From positions 1 through 52,921 of the forward strand of contig JAIPBL010000040.1 in the NCBI GenBank assembly GCA_021739645.1: a DNA stretch of 52,921 bases. Direction: 5' to 3'. The notes beneath the pieces are model-generated. The model worked only from the letters and a program-made list of their open reading frames with translations. It did no database searches and was not told the origin of the DNA. Numbering within the stretch: position 1 is the first letter of the stretch; the number at the start of each line of letters is the position of its first letter. The translations under genes were made by a program, and so were the position numbers. This DNA comes from Saprospiraceae bacterium. GTDB lineage: Bacteria; Bacteroidota; Bacteroidia; Chitinophagales; Saprospiraceae. Below are positions 32,083 to 41,819 of this stretch, in pieces.

Positions 32083-33099
32083 ATGATAAGCATCGAAATC
32101 CATCGGAATTTTTCCTTAAAAAAATTGAACACATTCGGGATTGAGGCAAAGGCCGAAGAGCTCGTCATTGTGCGCACGCCGATGGCATTGCACCAACTCA
32201 TCCAATTAAGACGCTCCCCAATCCAAGTGCTCGGCGGTGGCAGCAACCTACTTTTTACAGGCGACCTGCCGGGTTTGACCATTAAAAATGAAATAGACGG
32301 CATTGAAATCTTCATAGAAAACAAGCATGATGTTTTGGTCAAAGTCGGGGGTGGGGTAGTGTGGCATGACTTCGTGTTATGGGCAGTCGAGCAGGGATAT
32401 GGCGGCATCGAAAACCTCTCGCTCATACCCGGAACGGTGGGCGCTGCACCCATTCAAAATATCGGAGCGTATGGCGTGGAGCTAAAGGACGTTTTTCAAT
32501 CGCTTGAGGCGTACGATTTGACCACAGGCGAATCCCATACTTTTAGCCATTCTGACTGCCATTTTGGTTATCGGGACAGCGTTTTCAAACGGGATTTAAA
32601 AGGCAGGTTTTGTATTGCAAACGTTTATTTTCAACTCCAAAAAGCACCTAAAATCAACACCGACTACGGTGATATTCAGCTTACTCTGCAAAGTTTGGGA
32701 ATTGAAAATCCAAGCATCAAAGACGTAAGCAATGCGGTCATTCACATCCGCCAAAGTAAATTGCCGAACCCAGCCGTGATAGGAAATGCAGGCAGTTTTT
32801 TCAAAAATCCAGAACTGGAAGCGGTTGATTTTCAACGATTTATCGAGAGATTTCCCCAAGCACCAAATTACCCACAGCCCGATGGCCGGGTGAAAGTCCC
32901 CGCGGGCTGGCTCATCGAACAGGCGGGCTGGAAGGGCAAACGCTTCGGTGATGCAGGCTGCCATGCCAAGCAGGCACTGGTACTGGTGAATTACGGCGGG
33001 GCGACGGGCGAGGAAATTTTGGCTTTGGCTGAAAAAATCCAGGCGTCCGTGCTGGAGAAATATGGCATTGCACTGACGCCTGAAGTGAATGTTTGGTAG
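32083..33099 (+). CDS. murB: UDP-N-acetylenolpyruvoylglucosamine reductase
   Basis: A 338-residue type I MurB, an FAD enzyme that reduces UDP-GlcNAc-enolpyruvate to UDP-MurNAc in peptidoglycan synthesis. FAD-binding VLGGGSNLLF, IENLSLIPGTVGAAPIQNIGAYG, the Tyr163 loop in FGYRDS that marks type I enzymes, the proton donor Ser238 in GNAGSFFKNP, and the C-terminal PEVNVW with Glu334 are all present. LIEQAGWKG corresponds to E. coli LIDQ. Start chosen at 32083 after the -7 element. Its last five codons, including the stop, are repeated 92 bases downstream. Confidence 0.96.
   Translation: MISIEIHRNFSLKKLNTFGIEAKAEELVIVRTPMALHQLIQLRRSPIQVLGGGSNLLFTGDLPGLTIKNEIDGIEIFIENKHDVLVKVGGGVVWHDFVLWAVEQGYGGIENLSLIPGTVGAAPIQNIGAYGVELKDVFQSLEAYDLTTGESHTFSHSDCHFGYRDSVFKRDLKGRFCIANVYFQLQKAPKINTDYGDIQLTLQSLGIENPSIKDVSNAVIHIRQSKLPNPAVIGNAGSFFKNPELEAVDFQRFIERFPQAPNYPQPDGRVKVPAGWLIEQAGWKGKRFGDAGCHAKQALVLVNYGGATGEEILALAEKIQASVLEKYGIALTPEVNVW
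33085..33099. repeat. 15-bp direct repeat, copy in the murB stop region
   Basis: GTGAATGTTTGGTAG encodes VNVW-stop of murB. An identical copy lies at 33177-33191. Palindrome R11 lies between them. Confidence 0.85.
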
Positions 33100-33139
33100 G
33101 ATGATTTGGAGTAGGTCAAAGTGGAGGATATTTATTCTC

Positions 33140-33172
33140 AGACCTGTCAGGTTTTTGAAATCTGACAGGTCT
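33140..33172. repeat. REP-like palindrome R11 downstream of murB (CTGT/ACAG)
   Basis: 33-nt unit with left arm AGACCTGTCAGGTTT and TTG loop; one mismatch (AAATCTG) in the right arm. It lies about 4 kb from R10 and 7 kb from the transposase cluster. Confidence 0.9.
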
Positions 33173-33176
33173 TACC

Positions 33177-33191
33177 GTGAATGTTTGGTAG
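33177..33191. repeat. 15-bp direct repeat, second copy
   Basis: Identical to 33085-33099 and offset by 92 bases. It lies just downstream of R11 and just outside the end of the minus-strand lipoprotein gene. Confidence 0.85.
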
Positions 33192-33196
33192 AATTA

Positions 33197-33787
33197 TTAT
33201 TCTATTTTTTCCAAGTGAAAAATCACTTCTTCACCCACCAAGTCCCAATTCCCGTCCCCCAAATCTTTCATTTCAAAAGCATTCTTTTCATCGCCATCCT
33301 CCCAAAGGTAAAATTTCCCGCTTTTGATTTCCCAGAAATTTCCTTCGCCAGAACCCACCTGGATTTTAGATCGCTTGCCGAACATCACATGGCCATCCTC
33401 CTTGAATTCTGCTTTAAAGCGCAATCCTTCCACAATGCCACGGCCAAGGTCAATGCCCATTTTGCCGAGACTTTCACCAAGCCCAGCGAGTCCTTGCGCT
33501 AGTTCGCCCATGCCCTCCACGAAGTTGCCAACGGCATTGCCCAAGTGACTGTCTTCACCCATCTCCGCATCGATGTCTTCTTTTGCATTTGCAATTTCAT
33601 CCTTGATTTCCTTTTTGGCCTCGGAAATTTCTTTTGAAACATCCTTTTTGGCCTTTTCCATTTCTTTGGTTGCCTCCGGCAAATGGAGGGTGACTTGGTA
33701 GCGTCCTGCGAATGCCTTTTCACGGGCTTTGTCCGATTGGCAAGAAGCAATGAGGATTAGGAGCAGTGCGATTGAAAGGTACTTCAT
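33197..33787 (-). CDS. Hypothetical lipoprotein with coiled-coil segment
   Basis: A 196-residue protein with signal peptide and lipobox LIASC (Cys16). Residues about 36-78 are a highly charged Lys/Glu helix, likely a coiled coil. A Gly-rich amphipathic stretch follows (GNAVGNFVEGMGELAQGLAG), then a beta-rich C-terminus (KAEFKEDGHVMFG, FYLWEDGDEKNAFEM) that resembles lipocalin-like or DUF-type sensing domains but is not identified. Monocistronic. Confidence 0.75.
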   Translation of the reverse strand: MKYLSIALLLILIASCQSDKAREKAFAGRYQVTLHLPEATKEMEKAKKDVSKEISEAKKEIKDEIANAKEDIDAEMGEDSHLGNAVGNFVEGMGELAQGLAGLGESLGKMGIDLGRGIVEGLRFKAEFKEDGHVMFGKRSKIQVGSGEGNFWEIKSGKFYLWEDGDEKNAFEMKDLGDGNWDLVGEEVIFHLEKIE

Positions 33788-33945
33788 GATTTAGATTTAA
33801 GTGGTGAAAGAATGGGCGCAAAATGAGAACCCTTCGAAATAAGTTCGTTTTTTTTCTTCCAAATCAGGTTGAATTTGGATAGATGCTGTTGAAGGGTTAA
33901 ATCGAAAACACAAGTTTCGACGCAAGGTAATATTTTCCAAAAACC

Positions 33946-33953
33946 TACCTTTG
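33946..33953 (+). promoter_or_regulatory. -7 element (TACCTTTG) of metH
   Basis: Exact TAnnTTTG, 82 bases before the ATG. The intervening leader is unstructured by eye and no cobalamin or SAM riboswitch was recognised. Confidence 0.45.
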
Positions 33954-34035
33954 CGCCTCCTAAGCAAAATAGCGTCAACCGTTGTAAAACAAATTCCTCC
34001 CACAAATCATTTTTACAACTCAAAACACTGATTGA

Positions 34036-37000
34036 ATGAGTGCATCCCTACAAGAAGCAATTAAGAGCCGTATTCTGATTCTCGACGGTGCCATGGGCAC
34101 GATGATTCAGAGATATAAACTCCAGGAGAAGGACTACCGGGGCGAGCGTTTTGCCGACTGGCATACCGACGTGCAGGGCAACAACGACCTGCTAAGTATC
34201 ACGCAACCGCAAATCATCGAAGCCATCCACCGGGAATACCTCGAAGCAGGGTCTGACATCCTCGAAACGAATACGTTTAGCTCCACTTCCATCGCTATGG
34301 CCGATTACGACATGCAGGGGTTTGCCTACGAGCTAAACCTTGCTGCTGCGCAAGTTGCCCGTCGTGCCATTGATTCTTTTGCTCCGCAAACGCCTGATAA
34401 ACAACGGTTTGTGGCTGGTTCTTTCGGCCCGTTGAATAAAACGCTTTCCCTGTCGCCAGATGTGAACGACCCAGGTTTTAGGGCGGTCACTTTCGATGAA
34501 TGTGTGGCCGCTTACTACGACCAGGCCCGTGGCCTCCTCGATGGCGGCGTGGACATTTTTTTGGTGGAAACGATTTTCGATACCCTCAATGCGAAGGCTG
34601 CACTGTTTGCCATTGACAAACTTTTCGATGAGCGGGGGGTGAAACTGCCCATCATGATTTCCGGCACCATTACCGATGCCAGTGGTCGCACACTTTCCGG
34701 GCAGACTGTCGAGGCATTTTGGATTTCGATTAAACACGCCAGACCGTTCACCGTCGGCCTGAATTGCGCCCTCGGTGCCAAGGAAATGCGCCCCCACCTC
34801 GAAGCCCTGGCTGACATCGCCGATTGCTACGTCCATGCCTATCCGAACGCTGGCTTGCCCAACGAGATGGGCGAATACGACCAGACCCCGCACGAAATGT
34901 GCGGCTTCATTGAGGACTTTGTGGGTAGCGGCTTTGTCAACATCGTCGGGGGATGCTGTGGCACCACACCCGACCACATTCGCCACATGGCCGAGCATGT
35001 CAAAAACCTGAAGCCACGGGAAATTTCATCCAAACCTAGTTACTCGACTTATGCCGGGTTGGAACCGCTGATTGTCCGTGAAAACATGAACTTCATCAAC
35101 ATTGGAGAAAGGACGAACGTGACGGGCAGCCGCAAATTTGCGAAGCTGATAAAGACTGGAAACTACCCCGAAGCGCTTTCCGTTGCGCAGCAACAAGTGG
35201 AAGGTGGTGCGCAAATCATTGACATAAACATGGATGAGGGGCTGCTCGACAGCGAAAAGGCGATGGTCACGTTTCTGAATCTGGTAATGGCAGAGCCAGA
35301 CATTGCGAAGCTGCCGATTATGATTGACAGCTCGAAGTTCAGCGTCATCGAGGCTGGGCTAAAATGCGTGCAGGGAAAAAGCGTGATGAACTCCATTTCG
35401 ATGAAAGAAGGCGAGGCGGAATTTATCCGTCAAGCCAAGCTGGTTCGGCGCTACGGCGCTGCTGCGGTGGTGATGGCTTTTGATGAAAAAGGTCAGGCTG
35501 ATACCATCGAGCGCAAGGTTGAAATCTGTGCCAGGGCCTATAAAATCCTGACGGAGCAAGTCGGTTTTCCACCAGAGGACATCATTTTTGACCCTAATAT
35601 TTTTGCCATTGCTACCGGCATCGAAGAGCATAACGAATACGCCAAATACTATATCGAGGCTTGCAAGCAAATCAAGCAGCGGTGTCCGGGTGTAAAAATT
35701 AGTGGCGGTGTCAGCAACCTTTCGTTTAGTTTCCGTGGTAACGACCGGGTGAGGGAGGCAATGCATTCCGCCTTTTTGTACCACGCCATCCAAGCGGGGA
35801 TGGACATGGGCATAGTGAATGCAGGCATGATGGAGATTTATGCGGAGATTCCGAAAGACCTGCTCGAAATGGTGGAGGATGTGATTTTTAATCGCCGCCC
35901 GGATGCCACAGAGCGACTCACCCAATTTGCTGAAACGGTGAAGGGAAATGGGGCGGTGCTAACCGGCCCTGACCTCACCTGGCGTGAGGCTTCCGTTGAA
36001 AAACGGTTGGAACATGCACTGGTGAAAGGCATCACCGATTTCATTGATGTTGACACAGAAGAGGCTAGGCAGAAATTCCCACAACCAATACATGTTATCG
36101 AAGGCCCGCTGATGGATGGCATGAACGTGGTTGGAGACTTGTTCGGTGCTGGAAAAATGTTCCTTCCTCAGGTAGTGAAATCGGCCAGGGTGATGAAAAA
36201 AGCAGTGGCTTATTTGACGCCATTTATCGAGGCGGAAAAATTGCGGACTGGTGACTCCAGTGCCAAGGGCAAGATTTTAATGGCAACCGTGAAAGGTGAC
36301 GTACACGATATTGGCAAGAACATCGTCGGGGTGGTGCTTGGCTGCAACAACTACGAAATCGTTGACCTCGGCGTAATGGTGCCAGCAGAAAAGATTCTGG
36401 AAGCTGCCATCCGGGAAAAAGTGGACATGATTGGACTTAGCGGGCTCATCACTCCCTCCTTGGATGAAATGGTGCACGTCGCCAAAGAGATGCAGCGTCA
36501 AGGTTTCACCATGCCACTGTTGATTGGTGGTGCAACAACCTCCAGGACGCATACCGCTGTGAAAGTGGAACCGCAGTACAGTGGGCCAGTGGTTCATGTA
36601 CTTGATGCTTCACGAAGTGTGGCAGTGGTTTCCACGTTGGCGTCTTCTGATGAAAATGTCCGTTCGAATTACATTGTTGAAACTAAAAAAGATTATGCTG
36701 CCATCCGAGAGCAACGACTCAACCGTACTTCTTCTAAAAAATATTTGAGCATCAAGGAGGCACGGGCCAATAAATTTCAAATTGACTGGACGGACTACCA
36801 GCCTCCAAAACCAAGCTTTTTGGGGGTCAAAGTTTTTGAAAACTACGACCTTGAAGAATTGAGCAATTACATTGACTGGACGCCATTTTTTGCCAGTTGG
36901 GAGCTTCGGGGCAAATACCCGGATATTTTTATGGATGAAACGGTGGGGGAGCTTTCCCGCCAGCTTTTCAATGATGCCCAGTCATTGCTCCGCAAGGTTA

Positions 37001-37725
37001 TTGATGAAAAATGGCTGACGGCCAATGCGGTCGTTGGGTTCTTTCCGGCCAATGCCATCGAAGGCGATTCGATAGAACTTTTTGCGGACGAGGGTAGGGG
37101 AGAAGTGCTTAAAAACCTACATTTTTTGCGCCAGCAAGTAGAAAAAACCGCTGGGCAACCCAATACCTGCCTTTCGGATTTTACAGCACCAAAGGAAACG
37201 GGAAAACAGGACTACCTCGGCGTATTCGCAGTCTCCACAGGTTTTGGCATTGACAAATGGGTGAAGCAGTTCGAAGACAACCACGACGACTACAACGCCA
37301 TTTTGTTAAAAGCCATTGCCGACCGCTTGGCCGAGGCTTTTGCGGAGCGGATGCACGAGCGAGTACGAAAAGAATTCTGGGGGTATGCTACCTCGGAAAC
37401 CCTTGACAGTCAATCGCTTATTGAAGAAAAATACGACGGGATACGCCCAGCCCCAGGCTACCCAGCTTGCCCTGAGCATACGGAGAAGCGGACGCTTTGG
37501 GAGTTGTTGGACGTGGAAAAGAATACAGGAATCAAATTGACCGAGAGTTGTGCCATGTGGCCAGCCTCGGCGGTGAGTGGTTGGTATTTTTCGCACCCGG
37601 CGAGCAAGTATTTCACCATCGGTCAGATTTCGAAAGACCAAGTGGAAGACTATGCAGTGAGAAAGGGAATGACCACTGAGCAGGCTGAAAAGTGGTTGGG
37701 CAGTGTTTTAAACTATGATGCGTGA
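34036..37725 (+). CDS. metH: Cobalamin-dependent methionine synthase
   Basis: A 1229-residue, full-length MetH that passes a methyl group from methyltetrahydrofolate through cobalamin to homocysteine. Modules in order: homocysteine-binding barrel with zinc cysteines C244 (LNCALG) and C307/C308 (GGCCGTTP); pterin-binding barrel ([14 protein letters not shown], about 350); helical cap and cobalamin domain with [14 protein letters not shown], whose His near 757 is the lower axial ligand in the D-x-H-x-x-G motif; and the activation domain for reductive methylation ([16 protein letters not shown], about 1175). Nothing is missing. Ends 10 bases from the convergent PspC-like gene. Confidence 0.98.
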   Translation: MSASLQEAIKSRILILDGAMGTMIQRYKLQEKDYRGERFADWHTDVQGNNDLLSITQPQIIEAIHREYLEAGSDILETNTFSSTSIAMADYDMQGFAYELNLAAAQVARRAIDSFAPQTPDKQRFVAGSFGPLNKTLSLSPDVNDPGFRAVTFDECVAAYYDQARGLLDGGVDIFLVETIFDTLNAKAALFAIDKLFDERGVKLPIMISGTITDASGRTLSGQTVEAFWISIKHARPFTVGLNCALGAKEMRPHLEALADIADCYVHAYPNAGLPNEMGEYDQTPHEMCGFIEDFVGSGFVNIVGGCCGTTPDHIRHMAEHVKNLKPREISSKPSYSTYAGLEPLIVRENMNFINIGERTNVTGSRKFAKLIKTGNYPEALSVAQQQVEGGAQIIDINMDEGLLDSEKAMVTFLNLVMAEPDIAKLPIMIDSSKFSVIEAGLKCVQGKSVMNSISMKEGEAEFIRQAKLVRRYGAAAVVMAFDEKGQADTIERKVEICARAYKILTEQVGFPPEDIIFDPNIFAIATGIEEHNEYAKYYIEACKQIKQRCPGVKISGGVSNLSFSFRGNDRVREAMHSAFLYHAIQAGMDMGIVNAGMMEIYAEIPKDLLEMVEDVIFNRRPDATERLTQFAETVKGNGAVLTGPDLTWREASVEKRLEHALVKGITDFIDVDTEEARQKFPQPIHVIEGPLMDGMNVVGDLFGAGKMFLPQVVKSARVMKKAVAYLTPFIEAEKLRTGDSSAKGKILMATVKGDVHDIGKNIVGVVLGCNNYEIVDLGVMVPAEKILEAAIREKVDMIGLSGLITPSLDEMVHVAKEMQRQGFTMPLLIGGATTSRTHTAVKVEPQYSGPVVHVLDASRSVAVVSTLASSDENVRSNYIVETKKDYAAIREQRLNRTSSKKYLSIKEARANKFQIDWTDYQPPKPSFLGVKVFENYDLEELSNYIDWTPFFASWELRGKYPDIFMDETVGELSRQLFNDAQSLLRKVIDEKWLTANAVVGFFPANAIEGDSIELFADEGRGEVLKNLHFLRQQVEKTAGQPNTCLSDFTAPKETGKQDYLGVFAVSTGFGIDKWVKQFEDNHDDYNAILLKAIADRLAEAFAERMHERVRKEFWGYATSETLDSQSLIEEKYDGIRPAPGYPACPEHTEKRTLWELLDVEKNTGIKLTESCAMWPASAVSGWYFSHPASKYFTIGQISKDQVEDYAVRKGMTTEQAEKWLGSVLNYDA

Positions 37726-37735
37726 GAGAAATTGG

Positions 37736-37951
37736 TCACTCCCATCGAAGGTTCCTGCTGTTTTTGATGTAGCGTTTCACGTTCAGCCAAAAGGCGATAA
37801 AAAGGTAAAGGATGATAGGCGAACCAAGGGCGACGAAGGAGAGGTAGATAAAATACATGCGCACACGAGCAGAAGCAAGACCCATCTTGTCACCCATATA
37901 ACTGCAAACGCCAAAGGCAGAACGTTCCATTAAATCTTTTACTGTCTTCAT
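37736..37951 (-). CDS. Small PspC-domain membrane protein
   Basis: A 71-residue protein matching PspC: AFGVCSYMGDKMGLASARVRMYFIY is the N-terminal half of the domain, and LSFVALGSPIILYLFIAFWL is its membrane helix, followed by a basic tail. PspC proteins act in envelope-stress sensing. The start at 37951 is chosen because the conserved domain begins there; 32 further upstream codons are open but not domain-like. No pspA or pspB is nearby. Confidence 0.78.
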   Translation of the reverse strand: MKTVKDLMERSAFGVCSYMGDKMGLASARVRMYFIYLSFVALGSPIILYLFIAFWLNVKRYIKNSRNLRWE

Positions 37952-38020
37952 GCTGTAAAAATAGTCGGTTACGCCAAAAAAAACATTAATCCTTCCGAAT
38001 TTTGTGGTGCCTTTGAAAAA

Positions 38021-38065
38021 AAAGCCTCTTGTGTTTTGAGTTTTCAAAATTACACAAGAGGCTTT
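38021..38065 (-). terminator. Terminator of the M16 peptidase operon
   Basis: Perfect 14-bp stem AAAGCCTCTTGTGT/ACACAAGAGGCTTT (38021-38034 with 38052-38065). A run of A on the plus strand just before 38021 becomes the U tract of the minus-strand transcript. Confidence 0.85.
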
Positions 38066-38110
38066 ATGTTTAAATCATTGCTGCAAAATAAAGACACCCG
38101 AATGGGTGAT

Positions 38111-40183
38111 TTATTTGATGATAAACAAGCTAGCGTCCATTTCGCCATTTATTTCCACATCTTTGGTGGTCATTAAAAGCGGGATAGGGGCAAGGCCAGT
38201 AATCTTAACTACTTCAGGGAACTTGATACCATCCACTTCTTTGTAAGAAGTAATATCGTTGGTGACCAAATTACCATCTTTATCCTCAATTTCTCGAATT
38301 TTCAAATTGGTTTCCAAGTCAAAGTAGTGCGTTTTTTTAGAGCCGGAGGGATACTCCACTTGGATTTTGTAAGCTTTTTTACCTTCCACCATTTCGATAC
38401 CTTTCAGTTCGGTTTTCACCCCCAATTTTTCATAAAACCTTTCCGGGAACAAGTGCGCATCAATTTTCATGTCTTCCAGTGATGCCCCCTCCATGGCGCT
38501 TTTGTTGCCCATCTGCATGTTCATGCCTTTTTCACCATCAAAAATGGATTCCATGATGATATTGCCCATCATAGAATTTACAACATCGAGCTTGTTGGGC
38601 GCCATCTGATTCATCTCCGTTACCATTTCCATGCCTTGTATGTTGGCAGACATGTTCAAGTAAACCGATTTAATGCCGTCTAATTTCTTGCCGCCAATGG
38701 CATTCAAATAATCTGAAAGGACAGTTTGAGCGGTGATACCGACTGGCACTTCCAATCCAGCCTGTTCGATGGGGTTTCCGTAAACATCGAAGAACCTGAC
38801 TTTCTTGTCCGCAGAAAAAGTTGCCAACTTCCCTGCAACATCATCCTTATTACCTACGACCAAAATATGAGCATTTTTGGTAGCGAGGTACTTGTTTGCC
38901 ATTAGTTTGATGTCGGCGACGCTGACTTGGCTAAGGCGCAGGAGGTATTTTTCATAATAGTCCGCAGGCAGGTTGTACCGAGCCGTGTTTAGTGCAAACC
39001 TTGCGACGGTGGAGGGGTCTTCAAGCGAGCGGGCGAAATTGCCAGTCATTACATTTTTAACCATGCTCAATTCTTCTTCCGGCATTGTTTCCTTCTGAAG
39101 CCTTTCCATCTCCACAAAAAACTGTACGATGGAGCTATCGGTCACTTCGTTTCTTACACTGGCATTTGCATTGAAATTGCCGATGACTGGGTCGGTGCTG
39201 AGTGATGAACCGGCGCCATAGGTAAATGCCTTGTCTTCCCGCAGGTTGGACATTAGTCGGCTACCAAAATAACTACCCAATACCGTGTTCATTACACTCG
39301 CTTTGATAACATCTTCGGTGCCAGGTTTCATCTCAACTGGGTAAGTGATGTTGATGACGGACTGCACAGCGCCTACTTTGTCCACAAAATCTACTTGCGT
39401 TGCACTGGGTTTCTGGGGTGTATCAAAATGAGTGCGGTTTACATCCCCCATTTTCCAATCACCAAAGTATTTTGGTGCTAATTTTTTGACTTCGCTTGAC
39501 GTGATATCCCCAGTTATAATAAGGTAGGAAATATTTGGTTTGAAGTATTGCTGGTAATATTCATTGCACTTTTCGACAGTAATTTTTTCCAGCGTTTTTT
39601 CAGTGGTTACTTCCCCATAAGGATGACCCTTGCCATAACGCATCACCGAGCCAACATTTTGTGCAATGGCTTCCGCATCGTCCTTGTTTGCTTCAAGTCC
39701 AGAAGCTGTCTGCTTTTTCACCTTGTCAAACTCTTCGACTGGGAAGGTTGGATTCAGCAGCACATCCGACATGATTTCGAGCAAATTGTTTTTGTAGCGG
39801 CTCAAACAACTCCCGGTTACTCCAGCTGCGGACGTGTTCAACGAAGCACCCATAAAGTCCACAGACTCATCTATTTGAGATTTTGTTTTTGTTTTTGTCC
39901 CCTTGCTCAACAACTGGCCCGCCAAATCACGGTAGCCAGTGTAATCGCCTTCCAGCACAGGAGGCACATCCACGAATACCTGAAAGCTTACCCGTGGCAA
40001 CTTGTGGTTTTCCACGACGATGACCTTTAGGCCGTTTTTCATCGTGAATTGTTCGGCCTTTCCAAGTTCAATTTTTGGAGCAGGGCCTGGCTTTGGTGCC
40101 GTTTTGCGAAAGTCGTTTTGCCCGTTCACTACTTGGGCAAAAACGATGAGCAACATTATTTTTAGAAAAAATATCTTTTTCAT
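38111..40183 (-). CDS. Non-catalytic M16 (insulinase-type) subunit with C-terminal LolA-like domain
   Basis: A 690-residue secreted protein (signal peptide about 1-21, VVNGQ). Residues about 40-470 show two M16 modules (MKNGLKVIVVENHKLPRVSFQVF ... YLIITGDITSSEVKKL ... FTYGAGSSLSTDPVIGN), but where the active partner has HFFEH this protein reads LAGQLLSKGTKTKTK, so the zinc site is missing. Residues about 480-690 (LSDYLNAIGGKKLDGIKS, YKIQVEYPSGSKKTHYFDLETNLKI) look like a lipoprotein-carrier-like beta domain. It follows the active M16 gene at 64 bases, and the two probably form a heterodimer as in processing peptidases. It is followed by a terminator. Confidence 0.88.
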   Translation of the reverse strand: MKKIFFLKIMLLIVFAQVVNGQNDFRKTAPKPGPAPKIELGKAEQFTMKNGLKVIVVENHKLPRVSFQVFVDVPPVLEGDYTGYRDLAGQLLSKGTKTKTKSQIDESVDFMGASLNTSAAGVTGSCLSRYKNNLLEIMSDVLLNPTFPVEEFDKVKKQTASGLEANKDDAEAIAQNVGSVMRYGKGHPYGEVTTEKTLEKITVEKCNEYYQQYFKPNISYLIITGDITSSEVKKLAPKYFGDWKMGDVNRTHFDTPQKPSATQVDFVDKVGAVQSVINITYPVEMKPGTEDVIKASVMNTVLGSYFGSRLMSNLREDKAFTYGAGSSLSTDPVIGNFNANASVRNEVTDSSIVQFFVEMERLQKETMPEEELSMVKNVMTGNFARSLEDPSTVARFALNTARYNLPADYYEKYLLRLSQVSVADIKLMANKYLATKNAHILVVGNKDDVAGKLATFSADKKVRFFDVYGNPIEQAGLEVPVGITAQTVLSDYLNAIGGKKLDGIKSVYLNMSANIQGMEMVTEMNQMAPNKLDVVNSMMGNIIMESIFDGEKGMNMQMGNKSAMEGASLEDMKIDAHLFPERFYEKLGVKTELKGIEMVEGKKAYKIQVEYPSGSKKTHYFDLETNLKIREIEDKDGNLVTNDITSYKEVDGIKFPEVVKITGLAPIPLLMTTKDVEINGEMDASLFIIK

Positions 40184-40247
40184 AAACTATTGATAATCTT
40201 TAGATTAAGTTGAAATTAAGTACCTGTTCAGATTCGAAAATCCAATA

Positions 40248-41570
40248 TTACGGGTTGGCTGGTTTTGGCAAATAGTAGAGTACCACTCGGTTGTCCTTGA
40301 CGAAATACTTTTTCGCAACTCGTTGAATATCTTCCCGGGTCACTTTCATGTAGCGGTCAATCTCGGTGTTGATAAGGTTGGCCTCGCCAAAATAGGTGTG
40401 GTAATTGGCCAAACTCTCGGCAATACCCTTAACCGTTTCGTTAGTTGTTATAAAATCACTCTCCACTTGATTGCGTAGTTTTTGGAACTCTGAATCAGTT
40501 ATTAATTCATTCTGCACCTTCGTTACCTCGGCGTCCATGCTGGCTTCTACTTCCTTTGGGTCGACGCCACCGTTGCAAATACCAAAGGCGATTGAAACGC
40601 CAGGGTCTTCCAGTGCAAGAGGGAAGTTCCCAACGAACAATGCCTTTTGTTGTTGGTCAATCAGCGCTTTGTGCAGCCTGGAGCTTTCACCCTGCGATAG
40701 CAATTGTGACAGCATGGAGACAGCATAAAAATCAGGAGTTCCCTGTGATGGAATGCGGTAAGTTTGAATTACGGCAGGCAGTTGAATATTGTCGTAAATG
40801 GTGTCTCTAACTTCGCTCCCTAGCGCTGGTTCGACAATTTTTGGTCGGTATGGGTCAGCTTTCTTTGGTATACCAGCGAAGTAGGTGTTAATCATGGTCT
40901 TAGCTTCCGCCATGTTTATGTCACCCGCAATGGATAGCGTGGCGTTGTTTGGCACATAATAATCAGCATAAAACTGCTTGTAGTCAGCTTCTTGGGCAGC
41001 GTCAAGGTGTTCCATGTAGCCAATTACTGGCCATTTATATGGATGGTTGCGATAGGCTCGCTTCATTGACTCCTCCAAGACAGTGCCATACGGTTGATTG
41101 TCATAGCGCATACGACGCTCCTCCTTTACCACCTGTCGTTGAGTCTCTATCCCAACATTTTCAACCTTTGCTTGAAGCATTCTTTCCGATTCCAGCCAGA
41201 GGCCAAGGCCGAGCTGGTTTGACGGCAACACTTCGTAATAAAATGTGCGGTCATAGGTTGTGTTTGCGTTATTGGTGCCTCCAGCTTCTTGTATGTAATC
41301 GTCGAATTCACCACGAGCGATGTTTGCCGAACCTTCAAACAGCAGGTGTTCGAAGAAATGTGCAAAACCAGTTCTATCCGGTTTCTCGTTCTTAGAGCCT
41401 ACGTGGTACAACACCGATACCGCCACGATCGGTGTCGAGTGGTCTTCGTGCAATATGACGTGCAAGCCGTTGGGCAGGTCGTACTCCGTGAAATTGATTT
41501 TGTTTGTTTGGGCCGAAAGGCTAACAATCCCTAAAATTGCCCAAAGCAGGGTAAAGCTGTTTTTTATCAT
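40248..41570 (-). CDS. M16 family zinc metallopeptidase (active subunit)
   Basis: A 440-residue secreted peptidase with signal peptide (about 1-20, SLSAQ). The inverted zinc motif HxxEH is intact: H71-F-F-E74-H75 in GFAHFFEHLLFEG. NNANTTYDRTFYYEVLP and the downstream ERRMRYDNQPYG are the usual substrate-strand and distal-Glu regions. Two M16 modules fit its length. It cleaves short peptides in the periplasm or outside; natural substrate unknown. Start taken at 41570; 40 upstream codons are open but lie before the signal peptide. Upstream gene of a two-gene operon with a non-catalytic M16 partner. Confidence 0.92.
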   Translation of the reverse strand: MIKNSFTLLWAILGIVSLSAQTNKINFTEYDLPNGLHVILHEDHSTPIVAVSVLYHVGSKNEKPDRTGFAHFFEHLLFEGSANIARGEFDDYIQEAGGTNNANTTYDRTFYYEVLPSNQLGLGLWLESERMLQAKVENVGIETQRQVVKEERRMRYDNQPYGTVLEESMKRAYRNHPYKWPVIGYMEHLDAAQEADYKQFYADYYVPNNATLSIAGDINMAEAKTMINTYFAGIPKKADPYRPKIVEPALGSEVRDTIYDNIQLPAVIQTYRIPSQGTPDFYAVSMLSQLLSQGESSRLHKALIDQQQKALFVGNFPLALEDPGVSIAFGICNGGVDPKEVEASMDAEVTKVQNELITDSEFQKLRNQVESDFITTNETVKGIAESLANYHTYFGEANLINTEIDRYMKVTREDIQRVAKKYFVKDNRVVLYYLPKPANP

Positions 41571-41819
41571 TGTTGAACGTTTAAAATTATTTTTGATAAA
41601 CATTTGAAAATCAAAGCATTGTGGATTTCTTGGTGTTTTAGAAAAATTTCTTGTTGAAAACCGGGGCGAAGTTGCCAAAATTCCTCCCAAATCTTCATCT
41701 GTTTAGCTATAGAAAGCAGTTTGATAGACAAACGAAAAAGGGGAAAGGTTGTTTGAACATAAATTGTATTTGTCCCGCTTGCATTGCTTTTCTTTGCCGG
41801 TGGCAAAACCAAACGCAAA

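Noticed and set aside
33788-34035. Cobalamin or SAM riboswitch before metH
   Set aside because: I could not find a B12 box or a SAM-type fold by eye; a covariance search would decide.
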